From assembly GCA_951213105.1 (NCBI GenBank), contig OX578144.1:86441015-86505014 (forward strand): DNA of 64,000 nucleotides, read 5' to 3'. Shown in pieces: positions 9,610 through 20,710 of the stretch. Origin of the DNA: Amaurobius ferox (taxonomy: Eukaryota > Arthropoda > Arachnida > Araneae > Amaurobiidae). The position numbers were made by a program, and so were the translations under genes. The notes under the pieces are model-generated. The model searched no databases. It was not told where the DNA came from and saw nothing but the letters and a program-made list of their open reading frames with translations. The stretch's first letter is position 1. The number at the start of each line of letters is the position of its first letter.

Positions 9610-11184
9610 TTCATTTTTGGGATTCATCACATGTCTTATTAAGAAGTTTACAGCAGATGTTTGTTTTATCACTTTAAAAGGGCCTCTATTAAATGAACTG
9701 AGTTTTCTTGATTGACCATGAGGCAAAAAAGGAGTGTAAAGATATACCAAATCACCAACCTTAATGTTAGATATCTTCGCTTTCTTATGTTGTTGTAAAA
9801 TTTGTGAATTTTCAGCTTTTTCCAAGTTACTTTTGACTACATCATATGTTCTTTTAAGTCGGAATCTCATGTCCTCACAATAATCATATGTTGATTCATA
9901 TGTCGGAGGTTTAAATCCAGCAATCAAAGTATTTGGAACTGTTAAATCTCTACCATAGAGTAAATAAGCAGGTGATTCACCCGTAGAAGCATGTATGGCA
10001 TTTCTATGAGCTAATAAAGCAAAATGGATCAAATTGTCCCAATTATCTTTATCGTTATATGCACTATTTTTCAAGGATCTGACTAAAGTACCATTTAATC
10101 TTTCAACACATCCATCTACTGAAGGCATATAGGCAGTAGTAGTATTCTTTATTATTCCCAATTTCTTATAAAAGCATCTTGCTGTTCTAGAAACAAAATT
10201 CGTCCCTTGATCTGAGACAATGTATTTAGGTATACCATGCTGAGCCATATAGTGCTCTAAGCAATTTAAAATATCTTCAGTTTTAATTGAAGCCAAGGGA
10301 TATGCTTCAGGCCATCTTGTAAAATAGTCAGTTATTACAAGAATAAATTTATTTCCAGATCTTGATATAGGTAATGGTCCAACACAATCCATGGCGATTC
10401 GCTCAAATGGATATGTGGATTTTGAAAATTTTTGGATGGGTGCTTTGTTATTTCTAAAACCACGATTTACCACACAAATTTCACATGATGCGACATAGTT
10501 TTGGGTTTGGGAATACATTCCCTGCCAAAAGTATTCTCTACTCACAGAAGCTAAAGTTCTTCTAAATCCACAATGTGCGTAAGTAGGGCAATCATGATGC
10601 AACCATAAAATTTCAGACACAAGTTCTTGTGGAACAACAACTCTTTCTTGTTCTTGGTGTCTACGCTTAGGGTGTCTATGAGTACACCACAAGATTTCAT
10701 CTTTTCTAAAAAATACCAAGGTTTGTGGGTAAGGTTTTATGTTCTTATCTAAGAGATCTATAATTTTATTGCATCTTGGGTCAGATTTTTGAGCATTCTT
10801 AATTCTTATGAGCAAGGTAGAACAAGTAAATGTTTGTTCCAATTGACCACTTTGTATGTTATTTTCATTTTGAATTTCACTTTCATTAACATCAACAGCA
10901 CAAATTTCATTTACTTCATTTGTATTGGCTGGATTCAAATTGACTTCTGATTCTCTTCTATTGCTACTATTAGTATTGTTTACATTATTAGAACTTTGAG
11001 AATTTTGATTTACACTTGGAAAATTTTGATTAACATTTTGAAAATTTTGATTAACATTTTGATTTATAACTTTATATTGTGACACAAATCTTCGTGGAAT
11101 GTTCTCAATAGTATTAGTACATTCATCTACATTTCTTGAAAGGTAATCAGCAACTAAATTTGCTTTACCTGGTTTATGTACTAT
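9610..11184 (-). pseudogene. pol: Gypsy integrase region of gag-pol
   Basis: This continues in the same frame downstream of the TAA at 11185. First comes the end of RNase H and an Asn-rich linker of VNQNxQ repeats. Then an HHCC zinc module: two His in the 'HHDCPTYAH' context and CEIC downstream. The catalytic core carries Asp in MDCVGPLP, Asp in SDQGTNF and Glu in VERLNGTL, so the DDE triad is intact. A GPF module follows (RGPFKVI), as in gypsy integrases. The reading frame then runs into the SINE at 9609. Integrase would join element DNA to host DNA in the nucleus. There is no start codon of its own in context, as this is part of a polyprotein. No chromodomain is visible. Confidence 0.88.
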
Positions 11185-14100
11185 TTAATAATCAAACTGT
11201 GACAGAGATGCAATCCATCTTGCTAATCTAGATGTAGGATCTTTTAATTTAAATACGAAAGACAGGGATATTTGGTCACAAAAAATTGTAAAAGGTTTTC
11301 CAATTAAATAGTGTTTATAATAGTTTGTAGCCCAAACAACAGCTAATGCTTCTCTTTCGACAACACTGTACTTACATTCAGCTTCATTCAATTTCCTACT
11401 TGCATAAGATATTGGATGCAAAATTTTATTTTCATCTTCTTGGGACAAATAGCAGCCCAAAGAGTGATTTGAAGCATCAGTATGTAAAATAAATGGTTTT
11501 CTAAAATCTGGAAGGGTCAAAATTGGTTTTGACAAAAGTTTTCCTTTTAAAATTTCAAAAGATTTTTGAGCTTCATTAGTCCAAATAAATTTCTTTTTAC
11601 TTTCATTATTCTTAGTCTTCAGTAAATCTGTTAGTGGAAGGGTAAGTTCTGCATAGTCCTTTATGAATTTTCTATAGAATCCAGTGAGTCCAAGAAATTG
11701 TCTCACATTCTTAATGGATTTAGGAATTTTAAATTTTTCTACAACTTCCAAATTATGAGTATCAGGTTGTACTTTTCCATTTGATACTAAAAATCCAAGA
11801 TACTTAATTGTTTTTCTGAAAAAATGGCATTTGCTTGGTTTCAATTTAAGACCATGTTTACTTAATCTTACAAAAATTTCTTCTAGTTTTTTCAAATGTT
11901 CTTCGAATGTTCTTGAAGCGACGATAATATCGTCAATGTAAATTCCAGATATGCCAGCCAGCACCAGAGACATCAGTCTCTGAAAGGATGCGGGCGCATT
12001 CTTAAGACCAAATGGAGTTCTGGTCCATTCAAAGTGTCCGTCAGGTGTTGAAAAAGAAGTTTTTTGATAATCACTAGGATGTAAACACAATTGATAAAAT
12101 CCACTAGTTAAATCAAGAGTCGAAAAATACAAGGCTCCAGATAAATTATCTATTAATTCCGATATGTTCGGAATAGGAAAATTTTCTACTATTGTAATCT
12201 TATTTAATTTTCGGAAATCCGCTACTAACCGATAACTTCCATCAGGTTTCTTAACAAACAGCACAGGAGTATTGTAAGGAGATGTGCTTCTTTGAATAAT
12301 CTTGGCATCTAACAACTCGTTCACCTGGCGCGAAAGTTCTTTCTGTAAATTATGTGGGATTTTGTATGACTTTTGTCTAACAGGTATGTTAGACTCCAAA
12401 TTAATTTCATGCAGTATGGTATCACATCCAGACAATTCTTTCATATTCTTAGCAAAAACATGTTTATATTTACTTAGTAATTTCAAAAGCAAATTTTTCT
12501 GGGCATAATTCATATGTTTTAAATCAAAATCTCCTCCCCATGCATCAAATGTGTCATTCTCTTCAATACAGTTTTCAATGTCAACTCTATTATTTATGTC
12601 AATATCAGCCTCATAGATGTTTTCGAAAGTTCCTAATTTCATACCTTTGTTTATGTAAACACACTTTTCTGATGGATTTGCAATTCTTGCATACAAAAAG
12701 TCATTTTCAGGAATTTTATGAATACTTCTGGCAACGAAAATTTTGTTTGCAGAAAATTCTTTACTATTGATAGGTTCAAGTAAAATTGTCGTGTCTTTCT
12801 CAATTTTATAATTTCTTTTTAATTTAACAAATGACTCCGAAAATGGTTTTAAAACACATTTCTTAAATGCTTTGGCAATAGCCAAAGTATTGTCCTGTTG
12901 TGAACTTCCTTCATTATGTTTATCACAACTTGTCTGAAAAATTTCATTGTCACTGATATTGTTTTCTGTCAAGGATCTGTCTGTATGTACATCATCATTC
13001 ATCTGCATTTCATGTAAATCATTTTCACATTCATAATCTGACCTTTCATTCACATTTGCATCAAAATCTCTAAAGTCGACATCTCTAAATTCATTTTGGT
13101 AATTGTTTTGTTCAAATAAATATCCATTATCACACTTATTTTCATATCCTCTAAAATTTCTTGAAAAATTTGTGTCTTTGGATCTATAATCCACATCATT
13201 TGTAAAATTGAAATTTCTTCCATTACATTTATAATTTATTGCATTACACTCAGATATTTCAGGTTGAACATCTTTGTGTCCAAAGGTAATGGTCACTTTA
13301 TTTATATGCAGAAAGGTACTTCCCAAAATCATGTTGTATTCGTTAGGTGCAGGTGTGTTTAAAATGCAACATTCAATCACAATATTGTCTTTTCCAACGG
13401 ACAAAAGAAAAGAAGCTTTCTCATCAACCCAAACATCATGATCCCCAACTCCCTTCACAATAATGGATGTATGTTTTGTTTGCACTTTTCGAGGATCAAT
13501 TTTCTGTAAGGCATCACTATAGATAATGTTTATAGAACTTCCAGTGTCGATTAATGCATTCAATTTGACATCTTCAACGAAAACAGAAATGACCGGAAAA
13601 TTTTTCTGGCAAGGAGCTTTAATTTCCGTCATGCAACTAATTTCAGAGTTTGGTCTGTTAAAATTTGGAGATTGAAAATTTTGTGTTCTAAAATTCTGTC
13701 TTCTAAATTGTCTTCTATTACCAAATCTATTATTAAAATATCTGTTATTTCTTCTGTATCCAAAATTATTAAAGTTTTGAGATTTATAATTATCAAAAGA
13801 ATTTCTAAAATTTGAAAAATTTCTTCTCTGGAAATTTGAATTTCTACCAAAACTGTTAGGAAAAGGTTTTCTAAAAGACCGAAAGTTCTTTCTTGGAGAA
13901 TAATTTTGATATGGACTTTTAACATACCACTCTTCTTCCTGTGAGGCAACCGGAGTTCTTCTTTGATTGAAACGGTTTCTATTGTCAGTTCTTCTAGATG
14001 GTGTAGAAGTTTTGAAAGATGTTAATGGTTTATGTTTCTTCTTTACTGGAATATCTTCCCAATCTTCCTCTATCAACTCATCTTCATTGTATCTGCTTGT

Positions 14101-14856
14101 AGAGGGCGTATCCAAGAAGGAGTCTTCAAAACTGGAGTAGCTCTTTTCCAGATCTTCTCTTATTTCATTCAGTCTTTTCTTTCTTTTTTCTGAGTTCTCA
14201 CTGAATTTTCTTCTTAATTTCTCAAATTCTTTCTTCTTTGAATTCAATTCTTTCTTCAGCTCTTCAATTTCATGTTTAGGGTCGTTTTCAATTCTCACAG
14301 CATTTATGTCTTCTGTCATTTCTTCCAGCACTTCATTTTGCACTTCTTCTTCCAATATTGCTATCTCTTTCGCAGCTTCAAATGACTGTGGGTTTGCAGA
14401 TAAAACAGCTTTTCGAATAATGATTTTCAACCCTTTCTTAAATGCATTTAGTAATATAGCAGTTCTCAGGGAATCTTCATTGTCAGTCCCAGTATCTTGT
14501 GGGAAAGCCACATAGGATTCAGCTTCTATGCGGTTCGCGTATTCTCGAACTTCTTCGTTAATCATTTGTTTACAATTGACCAGGTTAGCAACATTCCTGG
14601 CAATATTTCCCTTTTTTGTGAAATTGTCCTTGAGTGCGTTAACAACTTCAGTAAAATTCGTGCTTTGGTTTAATTTGGGTATGGATTTGATCAGTCTTTC
14701 AGCACGACCAGACAATTTCAACTTTAAGACGAAAATTTTATCTCGATTAGACCATAGCGTGTTCAGCGACCAAGGAGAATTTCTCCAAAAAGTCCTGAAA
14801 TTATTCATTTGCATTGCCAGCAAAACCCGGAATGGATCCAAGGAACTGTGATCCAA
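11185..14856 (-). pseudogene. gag-pol: Gypsy gag-protease-RT-RNase H polyprotein segment
   Basis: A 1223-residue open segment. Residues ~35-200 are Gag-like helical sequence. ~190-250 is a charged, probably coiled-coil stretch (EEL/KKE/EKL). ~300-410 is Arg/Asn/Phe-rich with no CCHC zinc knuckle. The protease has its active-site DTGSS near 437. RT lies at ~860-1045 with VADFRKLN, LDLTSGFYQ, FGLKNAPASFQR and the catalytic YIDD near 973. RNase H follows from ~1115 with its first Asp in HTDAS. An in-frame TAA at 11185-11187 ends it inside RNase H, at a point where the family continues without a break. The first ~30 residues are out-of-frame sequence produced by a shift in gag. Where gypsy RNases H normally show a TDH-type motif, this copy reads CDQ. 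Confidence 0.9.
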
Positions 14857-15070
14857 TTCCGACCTTCATTTTGTTTGAGTTTCTGACAGCGGAAGCTGAT
14901 CTGCCAGAATTTGGAGAAAGTCGTGGCGGAGACACCGAAGGGATACGGTTCGACGTATTTGGTTGTGCAGAGGAGTCTCTACTCCTACTTGCACGAGAAT
15001 TCTTATTATTTCGAGGCATTTTTGCACAAGGTTTTTCACCAAACACAGATTCTAATTTATCACGAGACAC
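14801..15070 (-). pseudogene. Gag N-terminal fragment
   Basis: An 89-residue frame: basic, Ser/Arg/Asn-rich start, then a hydrophobic GSIPGFAGN segment typical of the beginning of the structured Gag domain. It ends at TAA 14801-14803. The same frame beyond the stop still reads like Gag for about 17 residues. After that the Gag-like sequence resumes in the frame of the 11185-14856 segment near 14745, pointing to a small indel. So this copy has both a premature stop and a frameshift in gag. The start could also be an internal Met; I cannot tell. Confidence 0.65.
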
Positions 15071-15613
15071 AGTTTATTTTGAAAAAATTTCACTTTCTAT
15101 CACCTATTTATGTATAAGTAGAGCACCGAAAAACACTACGTGTAACTTTTTCACTTTCTGTTCATTATCATGAACTTCGAATCACTTTTTCATGTGCACA
15201 GAACGATTGTATTCACTTTTCATAAATGTGTGTATGCACTTTATGTCAATGTATGTGTATTTGAAAATTTCAATTTACCTATATATATCATATATCATAT
15301 AGAATTTTGTGTATTTATGTATGTCAAATATAAAGCAAGAAATATATATGCAACAGAATAATATGCAAAATGCAAATTCAACATGTAAATAATACTCTTG
15401 GTGCTTCTGGGCTTATGTGCTTTTGCACTTATTTTTACTATATGACACATAAATAAAAAATTTTCATGCCCATTAAACTCAAATATTTTGCACCACAAAA
15501 AGAACTTTTCAACTTACTTTGAAAATCTGCACTATTTTTATACATAACTAAACAAAAATTTTCTGCACTCCTTCATAAAAATCATATTTCACTCACTGTA
15601 ACACTCTGGGAAA
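15071..15613 (-). other. 5' leader of the gypsy element
   Basis: AT-rich untranslated leader between primer-binding site and gag, about 540 bp. The short open frames on either strand have no recognisable features. Confidence 0.55.
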
Positions 15614-15627
15614 GGGAACAGGCACCA
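15614..15627 (-). other. Putative primer-binding site of the gypsy element
   Basis: In element sense this reads TGGTGCCTGTTCCC and starts 3 nt after the CA end of the 5' LTR. It begins with TGG, as expected for pairing to a tRNA CCA end. Position and start fit a primer-binding site; I cannot identify the tRNA from memory. Confidence 0.5.
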
Positions 15628-15630
15628 GTT

Positions 15631-16376
15631 TGTGGGAGCGGGATCAGTACCAACAGTATCTACTGACTCCGCAACGCACAACACCGTGAAACGTAAATTT
15701 AATATACCAAAAGAGAACTATTAATTTTATCATAATTACCACATATAACACCAGGTTCAAAATTCAAGGGAGTTCCCAGTTTAGGAGAATTAAAATCCTA
15801 AATGATTACAGTGAGGAAAACACAAAGGCAACACAATAACCAGGCTCATTTATCACACAAATTAATATTTATTTAATATTTTCAAAATTGAATATATGCA
15901 TTTTAACTTCAAATTTTAGTTCAGAGACTTCAGAGCCTATCTATTATGAACACATTCAACATTACTGCTCTGGTCAAAATATATAGCAACAATCTTTAAT
16001 CGTATTCGACAAATATATGATTTCTTTAATCATGAAAATCAACTCAACATAAAGTTATTTTAATCTGAGCCATTTAATATCAATTAAATTGTATTCACCT
16101 GTGCCTGTGATGCAGCGGAACTTCTTGTTCCGAAGAAAGAAATTTTACCTGAGCGGTAGAGTAATTTTACAATACGAAGAATGTCCTATTCAGGATAACA
16201 CGATCTGCAGCTGAATAAAAGAGTTCCCAAAGGTGGATGGTCGAGAAAATGATCCAAAATTTAGATGACATGACAGCATTCGAATATGGCAAGTAAGCCG
16301 AACCTTCGCGATCTAGACTCATCACCAGCCAACGAAAACAGGTCTCCTGTAATAAAAAAATAATTTTAGAAATGAT
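15631..16376 (-). repeat. 5' LTR of the gypsy element
   Basis: Partner of 5275-6020, the same 746-bp length. Beyond 16376 come about 10 nt of unmatched sequence (ttagaatttt) and then the 211-nt copy of the left flank. As element promoter it should start transcription towards lower coordinates; no clear TATA element is assigned. Confidence 0.85.
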
Positions 16377-16386
16377 TTAGAATTTT

Positions 16387-17150
16387 TTAAACGAACATTT
16401 TTGAAAAATTATATTCGTTTTGGGTGTTTTCATCAAATGATTAGTCTATATTTAAAATTTTGAGCCTCTATCAAATTTTAAAGGGGCCGTTTCTTATTTA
16501 TTCGGAAAATCGAACATTTTTGTGTGCGACACCCCCTTAAGTAGGAAATATTGGAAATCTGAAATTACACACTTTCTTCCTTTCTAACGGTTTACCTATA
16601 TACCAAATTTGAAGTCCCTATCTCATCGCAAAGCATGCTTTCCTGTCATTTCACTTTTCGAACGTTTTGGTGTGCGGCACCCCCTTGAGTAGAAAATATT
16701 GGAAATCTGAAATTCCACACTTTCTTTGTTTCAAACGGTTTACCCATTCTCCAAACTTGAAGTCTCTATCTCATCGCAAAGCATGCTCTCCTATCATATC
16801 ACTTTTCGAAAGTTTTGGTGTGCTGCACCCCCCTTAAGGATAAAATATTGGAAATCTGAAATTGCACACTTTCTTCCTTTCGAGTGATTTACCCATATAC
16901 CAAATTTGAAGTCTCTATCTCATCGCAAAGCATGCTTTCCCGTCATTCACTTTTCGAACTTTTTGGTGTGGGGCACCCCCTGTATAGAACGTTTTCGAAA
17001 AATTCGATTTTTCCAGGGGGTTTTATCGAACGACCGAGCCGTGTACCAAATTGCAAGTCTCTATCTATTCGGGAAGTGCCTGAAAAAGGCGTGACAGACA
17101 GACGGACAGACAGACGGACAGACAGAAGGACACTTAGCAATTAGTATATA
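16387..17150 (-). mobile_element. Helitron-like unit 3, right part
   Basis: The first 211 nt duplicate 5064-5274. After 16597 the unit carries on where the left part stopped ('atataccaaatttgaagtc'). It ends with the 5' GACAGACGG tract (about 17094-17131) and touches the CTAG of unit 4 at 17151. One 5'-tract repeat reads 'gacagaagga', a point difference from units 1 and 2. Confidence 0.7.
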
Positions 17151-18810
17151 CTAGCCGAATACCCGTTGAAAATCAACGGTCTCGCAATAAGCAATCCCTG
17201 AATAATGTAAATTTTATAATAATTCGCGTTTCACATTTATTCGACAAATCGAATATTTTGGTGTGCAGAACCCCCTAAAGGAGAAAATATTGGAAAACTA
17301 AATTTTCGCACTTCTTCCTCTGTTTGTATTGTGTTTTTTATCAGATGATTGGCCCATATACCAAATATCAAGCCTCTATCACATTTAAAAAGAATCGTGC
17401 CTCATTTATTCAGAAAATCGAACATATTAGTGTGCGCACCCCTTAAAGTTGCAAATATTTGAAATCTGAAATTTCACACTTTCTTCCTTTCAAACTATCT
17501 ACCCTTACACCAAATTTGATATCTCTATCTCATTTCGAAGCATGGTTTTTTATCAATTCTCTTTTCGAACGTTTCGAACGAATAGATAGAGACATCGGCA
17601 CCCCCTACAATAGCAAATGTTGGAAGACTGAAATTGCACACTTTCTTCCTTTCCAACTTTTTACCCGTACACCAAATTTGAAGTCTCTATCTCATCGTGA
17701 AGCATGCTTTTCTAGCATTTCATCTTTCGAATACTTTTGTGTGGAGTACCCACCCCTTTAACTATACATTTTTTAAAAACTCTATTCTTTTTGTGATTTC
17801 TATGAGATGTTTCGCCCATATACCAAATATAAAGCCTCTATCACTTTTTTAAAGGAGCGTTTCTCCCTTATTCCGAAAATCGAACATTTTGGTGTGCGGC
17901 ACCCCCTAAAGTAGAAAATATTGGTAAACTGAAATTGTACACTTTCGCCCTTTCAAACTATCTATCCTTACACCAAATCTGATATCTCTATCTCATTCCA
18001 AAGCATGGTTTTTTTTATCAATTGACTTTTCGAACGTTTTACACTGGAGCACCCCCTTAAACGAACATTTTTGAAAAACTGTATTCGTCTTGGGCGTTTT
18101 CGTCAAATTATTAGCCCATATACCAAATTTTAAGCCTCTAGCAAATTTTAAAGGCGTATTTTCTCCTTTATTCGGTAAATCGAACGTTTTGGTGTGCAAC
18201 ACCCCCCTTAAGTAGAAAATATTGGAAATCTGAAATTGCACGCTTTCTTCCTTTCGAACGATTTACCAATACACCAAATTTGAAGTCTCTATCTCTTCGC
18301 AAACCATGCTTTCCTATCATTTCACTTTTCGTACGTTTTGGTGTGCGACACCCCCTTAAGTAGAAAATATTGGAAATCTGAAATTGCACACTTTCTTCCT
18401 TTCGAACGATTTACCCATACACCAAATTTGAAGTATCTACCTCATCGCAAAGCATTCTTTCCTATCATTTCACTTTTCGAACGTTTTGGTGTGCTGCACC
18501 CCCCCTTAAGTAGAAAATATTGGAAATCTGAAATTGCACACTTTCTTCCTTTCGAGTGATTTACCCATATACCAAATTTGAAGTCTCTATCTCATCGCAA
18601 AGCATGCTTTCCCGTCATTTCACTTTTCGAACGTTTTGGTGTGGGGCACCCCCTCTATAGAACGTTTTCGAAAAATTCGATTTTTCCAGGGGGTTTTATC
18701 GAACGACCGAGGCGTGCACCAAATTGCAAGTCTCTATCTATTCGGGAAGTGCCTAAAAAGGGCCTGACAGACAGACGGACAGACAGACGGACACTTGGCA
18801 ATTAGTATAT
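17151..18810 (-). mobile_element. Helitron-like unit 4, outermost, complete
   Basis: 3' end: CTAG at 17151-17154 and hairpin at 17163-17179. 5' end: GACAGACGG tract at about 18767-18793 and 'ggcaattagtatata' running into (TAA)n. The body has about nine ~150-bp modules, partly of a second type ('aaacgaacatttttgaaaaact', 'ttcgtcaaattattagccc'). Because its 5' end meets a microsatellite instead of another CTAG, this is the outer edge of the tandem array. Non-coding. Confidence 0.65.
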
Positions 18811-18833
18811 ATAATAATAATAATAATAATAAT
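18811..18833. repeat. (TAA)n microsatellite
   Basis: About seven TAA/ATA triplets between the Helitron-like array and the 472-bp tandem block. Confidence 0.85.
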
Positions 18834-20215
18834 TCTGCTTCCTACAGGTTCCTTTTCAAACAGGTTGAACTGTACTAAATTTTACTAATTAATCATTAAA
18901 ATTATTTAATAATATTGCTTAGTAGTTGTTAACAATTTTTCAAACATCATTTTAATACAAATTCAGAACTGAATGAAGAATAATTGTCATCTGGATTAGC
19001 ATGTATATCTGATAGTGATTTACACTTTTTGGTTTGTATTTAACTAATGACCTGCATTTAGAAAATAAACCAAACAGCATAGCCTTAAAGTTTGCGCTCA
19101 GTAGATGAACTCAGTTGTCAATACCAGATAATCACCTTAAATAGTAGAACTTTATTCTGTTCATTTTATTTTTGGTGAGTCTGGCATTCAAATATATTTA
19201 ATTATAGAATATAATTATCTGCTGCGTAAAGATTTAGAGGTTTCGTAAATGAAAAAGTTTTTAATGCTAATCTTGAAAATTATTATACAGATATTAGATA
19301 ATATTCTGCTTCCTACAGGTTCCTTTTCAAACAGGTTGAACTGTACTAAATTTTACTAATTAATCATTAAAATTATTTAATAATATTGCTTAGTAGTTGT
19401 TAACAATTTTTCCAACATCATTTTAATACAAATTCAGAACTGAATGAAGAATAATTGTCATCTGGACTAGCATGTATATCTGATAGTGATTTACACTTTT
19501 TGGTTTGTATTTAACTAATGACCTGCATTTAGAAAATAACCCAAACAGCATAGCCTTAAAGTTTGAGCTCAGTAGATGAACTCAGTTGTCAATACCAGAT
19601 AATCACCTTAAATAGTAGAAGAACTTTATTCTGTTCATTTTATTTTTGGTGAGTCTGGCATTCAAATATATTTAATTATAGAATATAATTATCTGCTGCG
19701 TAAAGATTTAGAGGTTTCGTAAATGAAAAAGTTTTTAATGCTAATCTTGAAAATTATTATACAGATATTAGATAATATTCTGCTTCCTACAGGTTCCTTT
19801 TCAAACAGGTTGAACTGTACTAAATTTTACTAATTAATCATTAAAATTATTTAATAATATTGCTTAGTAGTTGTTAACAATTTTTCCAACATCATTTTAA
19901 TACAAATTCAGAACTGAATGAAGAATAATTGTCATCTGGACTAGCATGTATATCTGATAGTGATTTACACTTTTTGGTTTGTATTTAACTAATGACCTGC
20001 ATTTAGAAAATAAACCAAACAGCATAGCCTTAAAGTTTGAGCTCAGTAGATGAACTCAGTTGTCAATACCAGATAATCACCTTAAATAGTAGAAGAACTT
20101 TATTCTGTTCATTCTATTTTTGGTGAGTCTGGCATTCATATATATTTAATTATAGAATATAATTATCTGCTGCGTAAAGATTTAGAGGTTTCGTAAATGA
20201 AAAAAAATAATGCTA
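18832..20215. repeat. Three tandem copies of a ~472-bp unit
   Basis: Units begin with 'attctgcttcctacaggttcc' at 18832, 19303 and 19777, giving periods of 471 and 474. The 3-bp gain is a duplicated 'aga' in 'tagtagaagaac'. Copies are nearly identical, differing at a few positions ('tttttcaaac' vs 'tttttccaac'). The third copy breaks off at about 20215 within 'gtaaatgaaaaa'. No coding potential. Recent local amplification, either true or an assembly product. Confidence 0.9.
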
Positions 20216-20710
20216 ATCTTCTGTTTAAAGCAAGTTATTAGGTTTGATTTTCGAAAGAAGGAGAAGAACTTAGAGTTTTGAAAATTTAAAATTTTTAAAA
20301 TATGATCTTAATTTTTTTTAGAAATATTATTTACCATGGTAAATAGAATGAAAACGAGATTGCAGAATAATATTATTTTATAAAAATGCATTTTATGAAG
20401 CATATAGCGTATATATTTACTTTCAATTATCTACGAAAATTATAATTTAGTCATAAAACAATTATTAAAAATTCCTTAAAACCTTCGACGTGTTACAATG
20501 ATATTTTACATATTTTACGCATTACTAAAAAGCATATCCATTATTTAATAACGTATCTTATTTCAAATTATCACTAAATTACAAGAAATATTAATTATTT
20601 CATATTCGCTTTCTTTGTATAAGGTATGTAAAGAAAAACTATGATGGAAATTTTTGGATAATTCAAATTTTTGGTCTAATTTAGGACACGAATAATGCCA
20701 GACAATTCTT
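20216..20710. other. No gene seen
   Basis: About 500 bp of AT-rich unique-looking sequence with many TTAAAAATT words. I see no repeat family, exon or RNA gene. Confidence 0.6.

Larger units (their letters stand above)
5275..16376 (-). mobile_element. Gypsy (Metaviridae-type) LTR retrotransposon, nearly full length, defective
   Basis: The 11.1-kb element lies on the minus strand. Order in its own sense: 5' LTR (15631-16376), putative primer-binding site, gag, protease, reverse transcriptase, RNase H, integrase with a GPF module, a basic Asn/Arg-rich tail, a 2.7-kb untranslated region and the 3' LTR (5275-6020). The order RT-RH-IN is diagnostic of gypsy rather than copia. The two 746-bp LTRs differ at about five positions by eye, so insertion was recent. 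The coding frame is broken in at least four places: a stop and a frameshift in gag, a stop in RNase H, and a SINE at the integrase end. It therefore could move only in trans. It sits inside Helitron-like unit 3 and lacks a normal 4-6 bp target duplication. Confidence 0.9.

Noticed and set aside
9439..9642. Frames through the SINE ending in Asn runs, and Val runs on the other strand
   Set aside because: Produced by the (AAC)n tail; a SINE is not translated and the same frame recurs at other SINE copies.
18832..20215. CRISPR-like or gene-tandem interpretation of the regular repeats
   Set aside because: Units of 472 bp directly abut without spacers, are AT-rich and non-coding, and the genome is eukaryotic.
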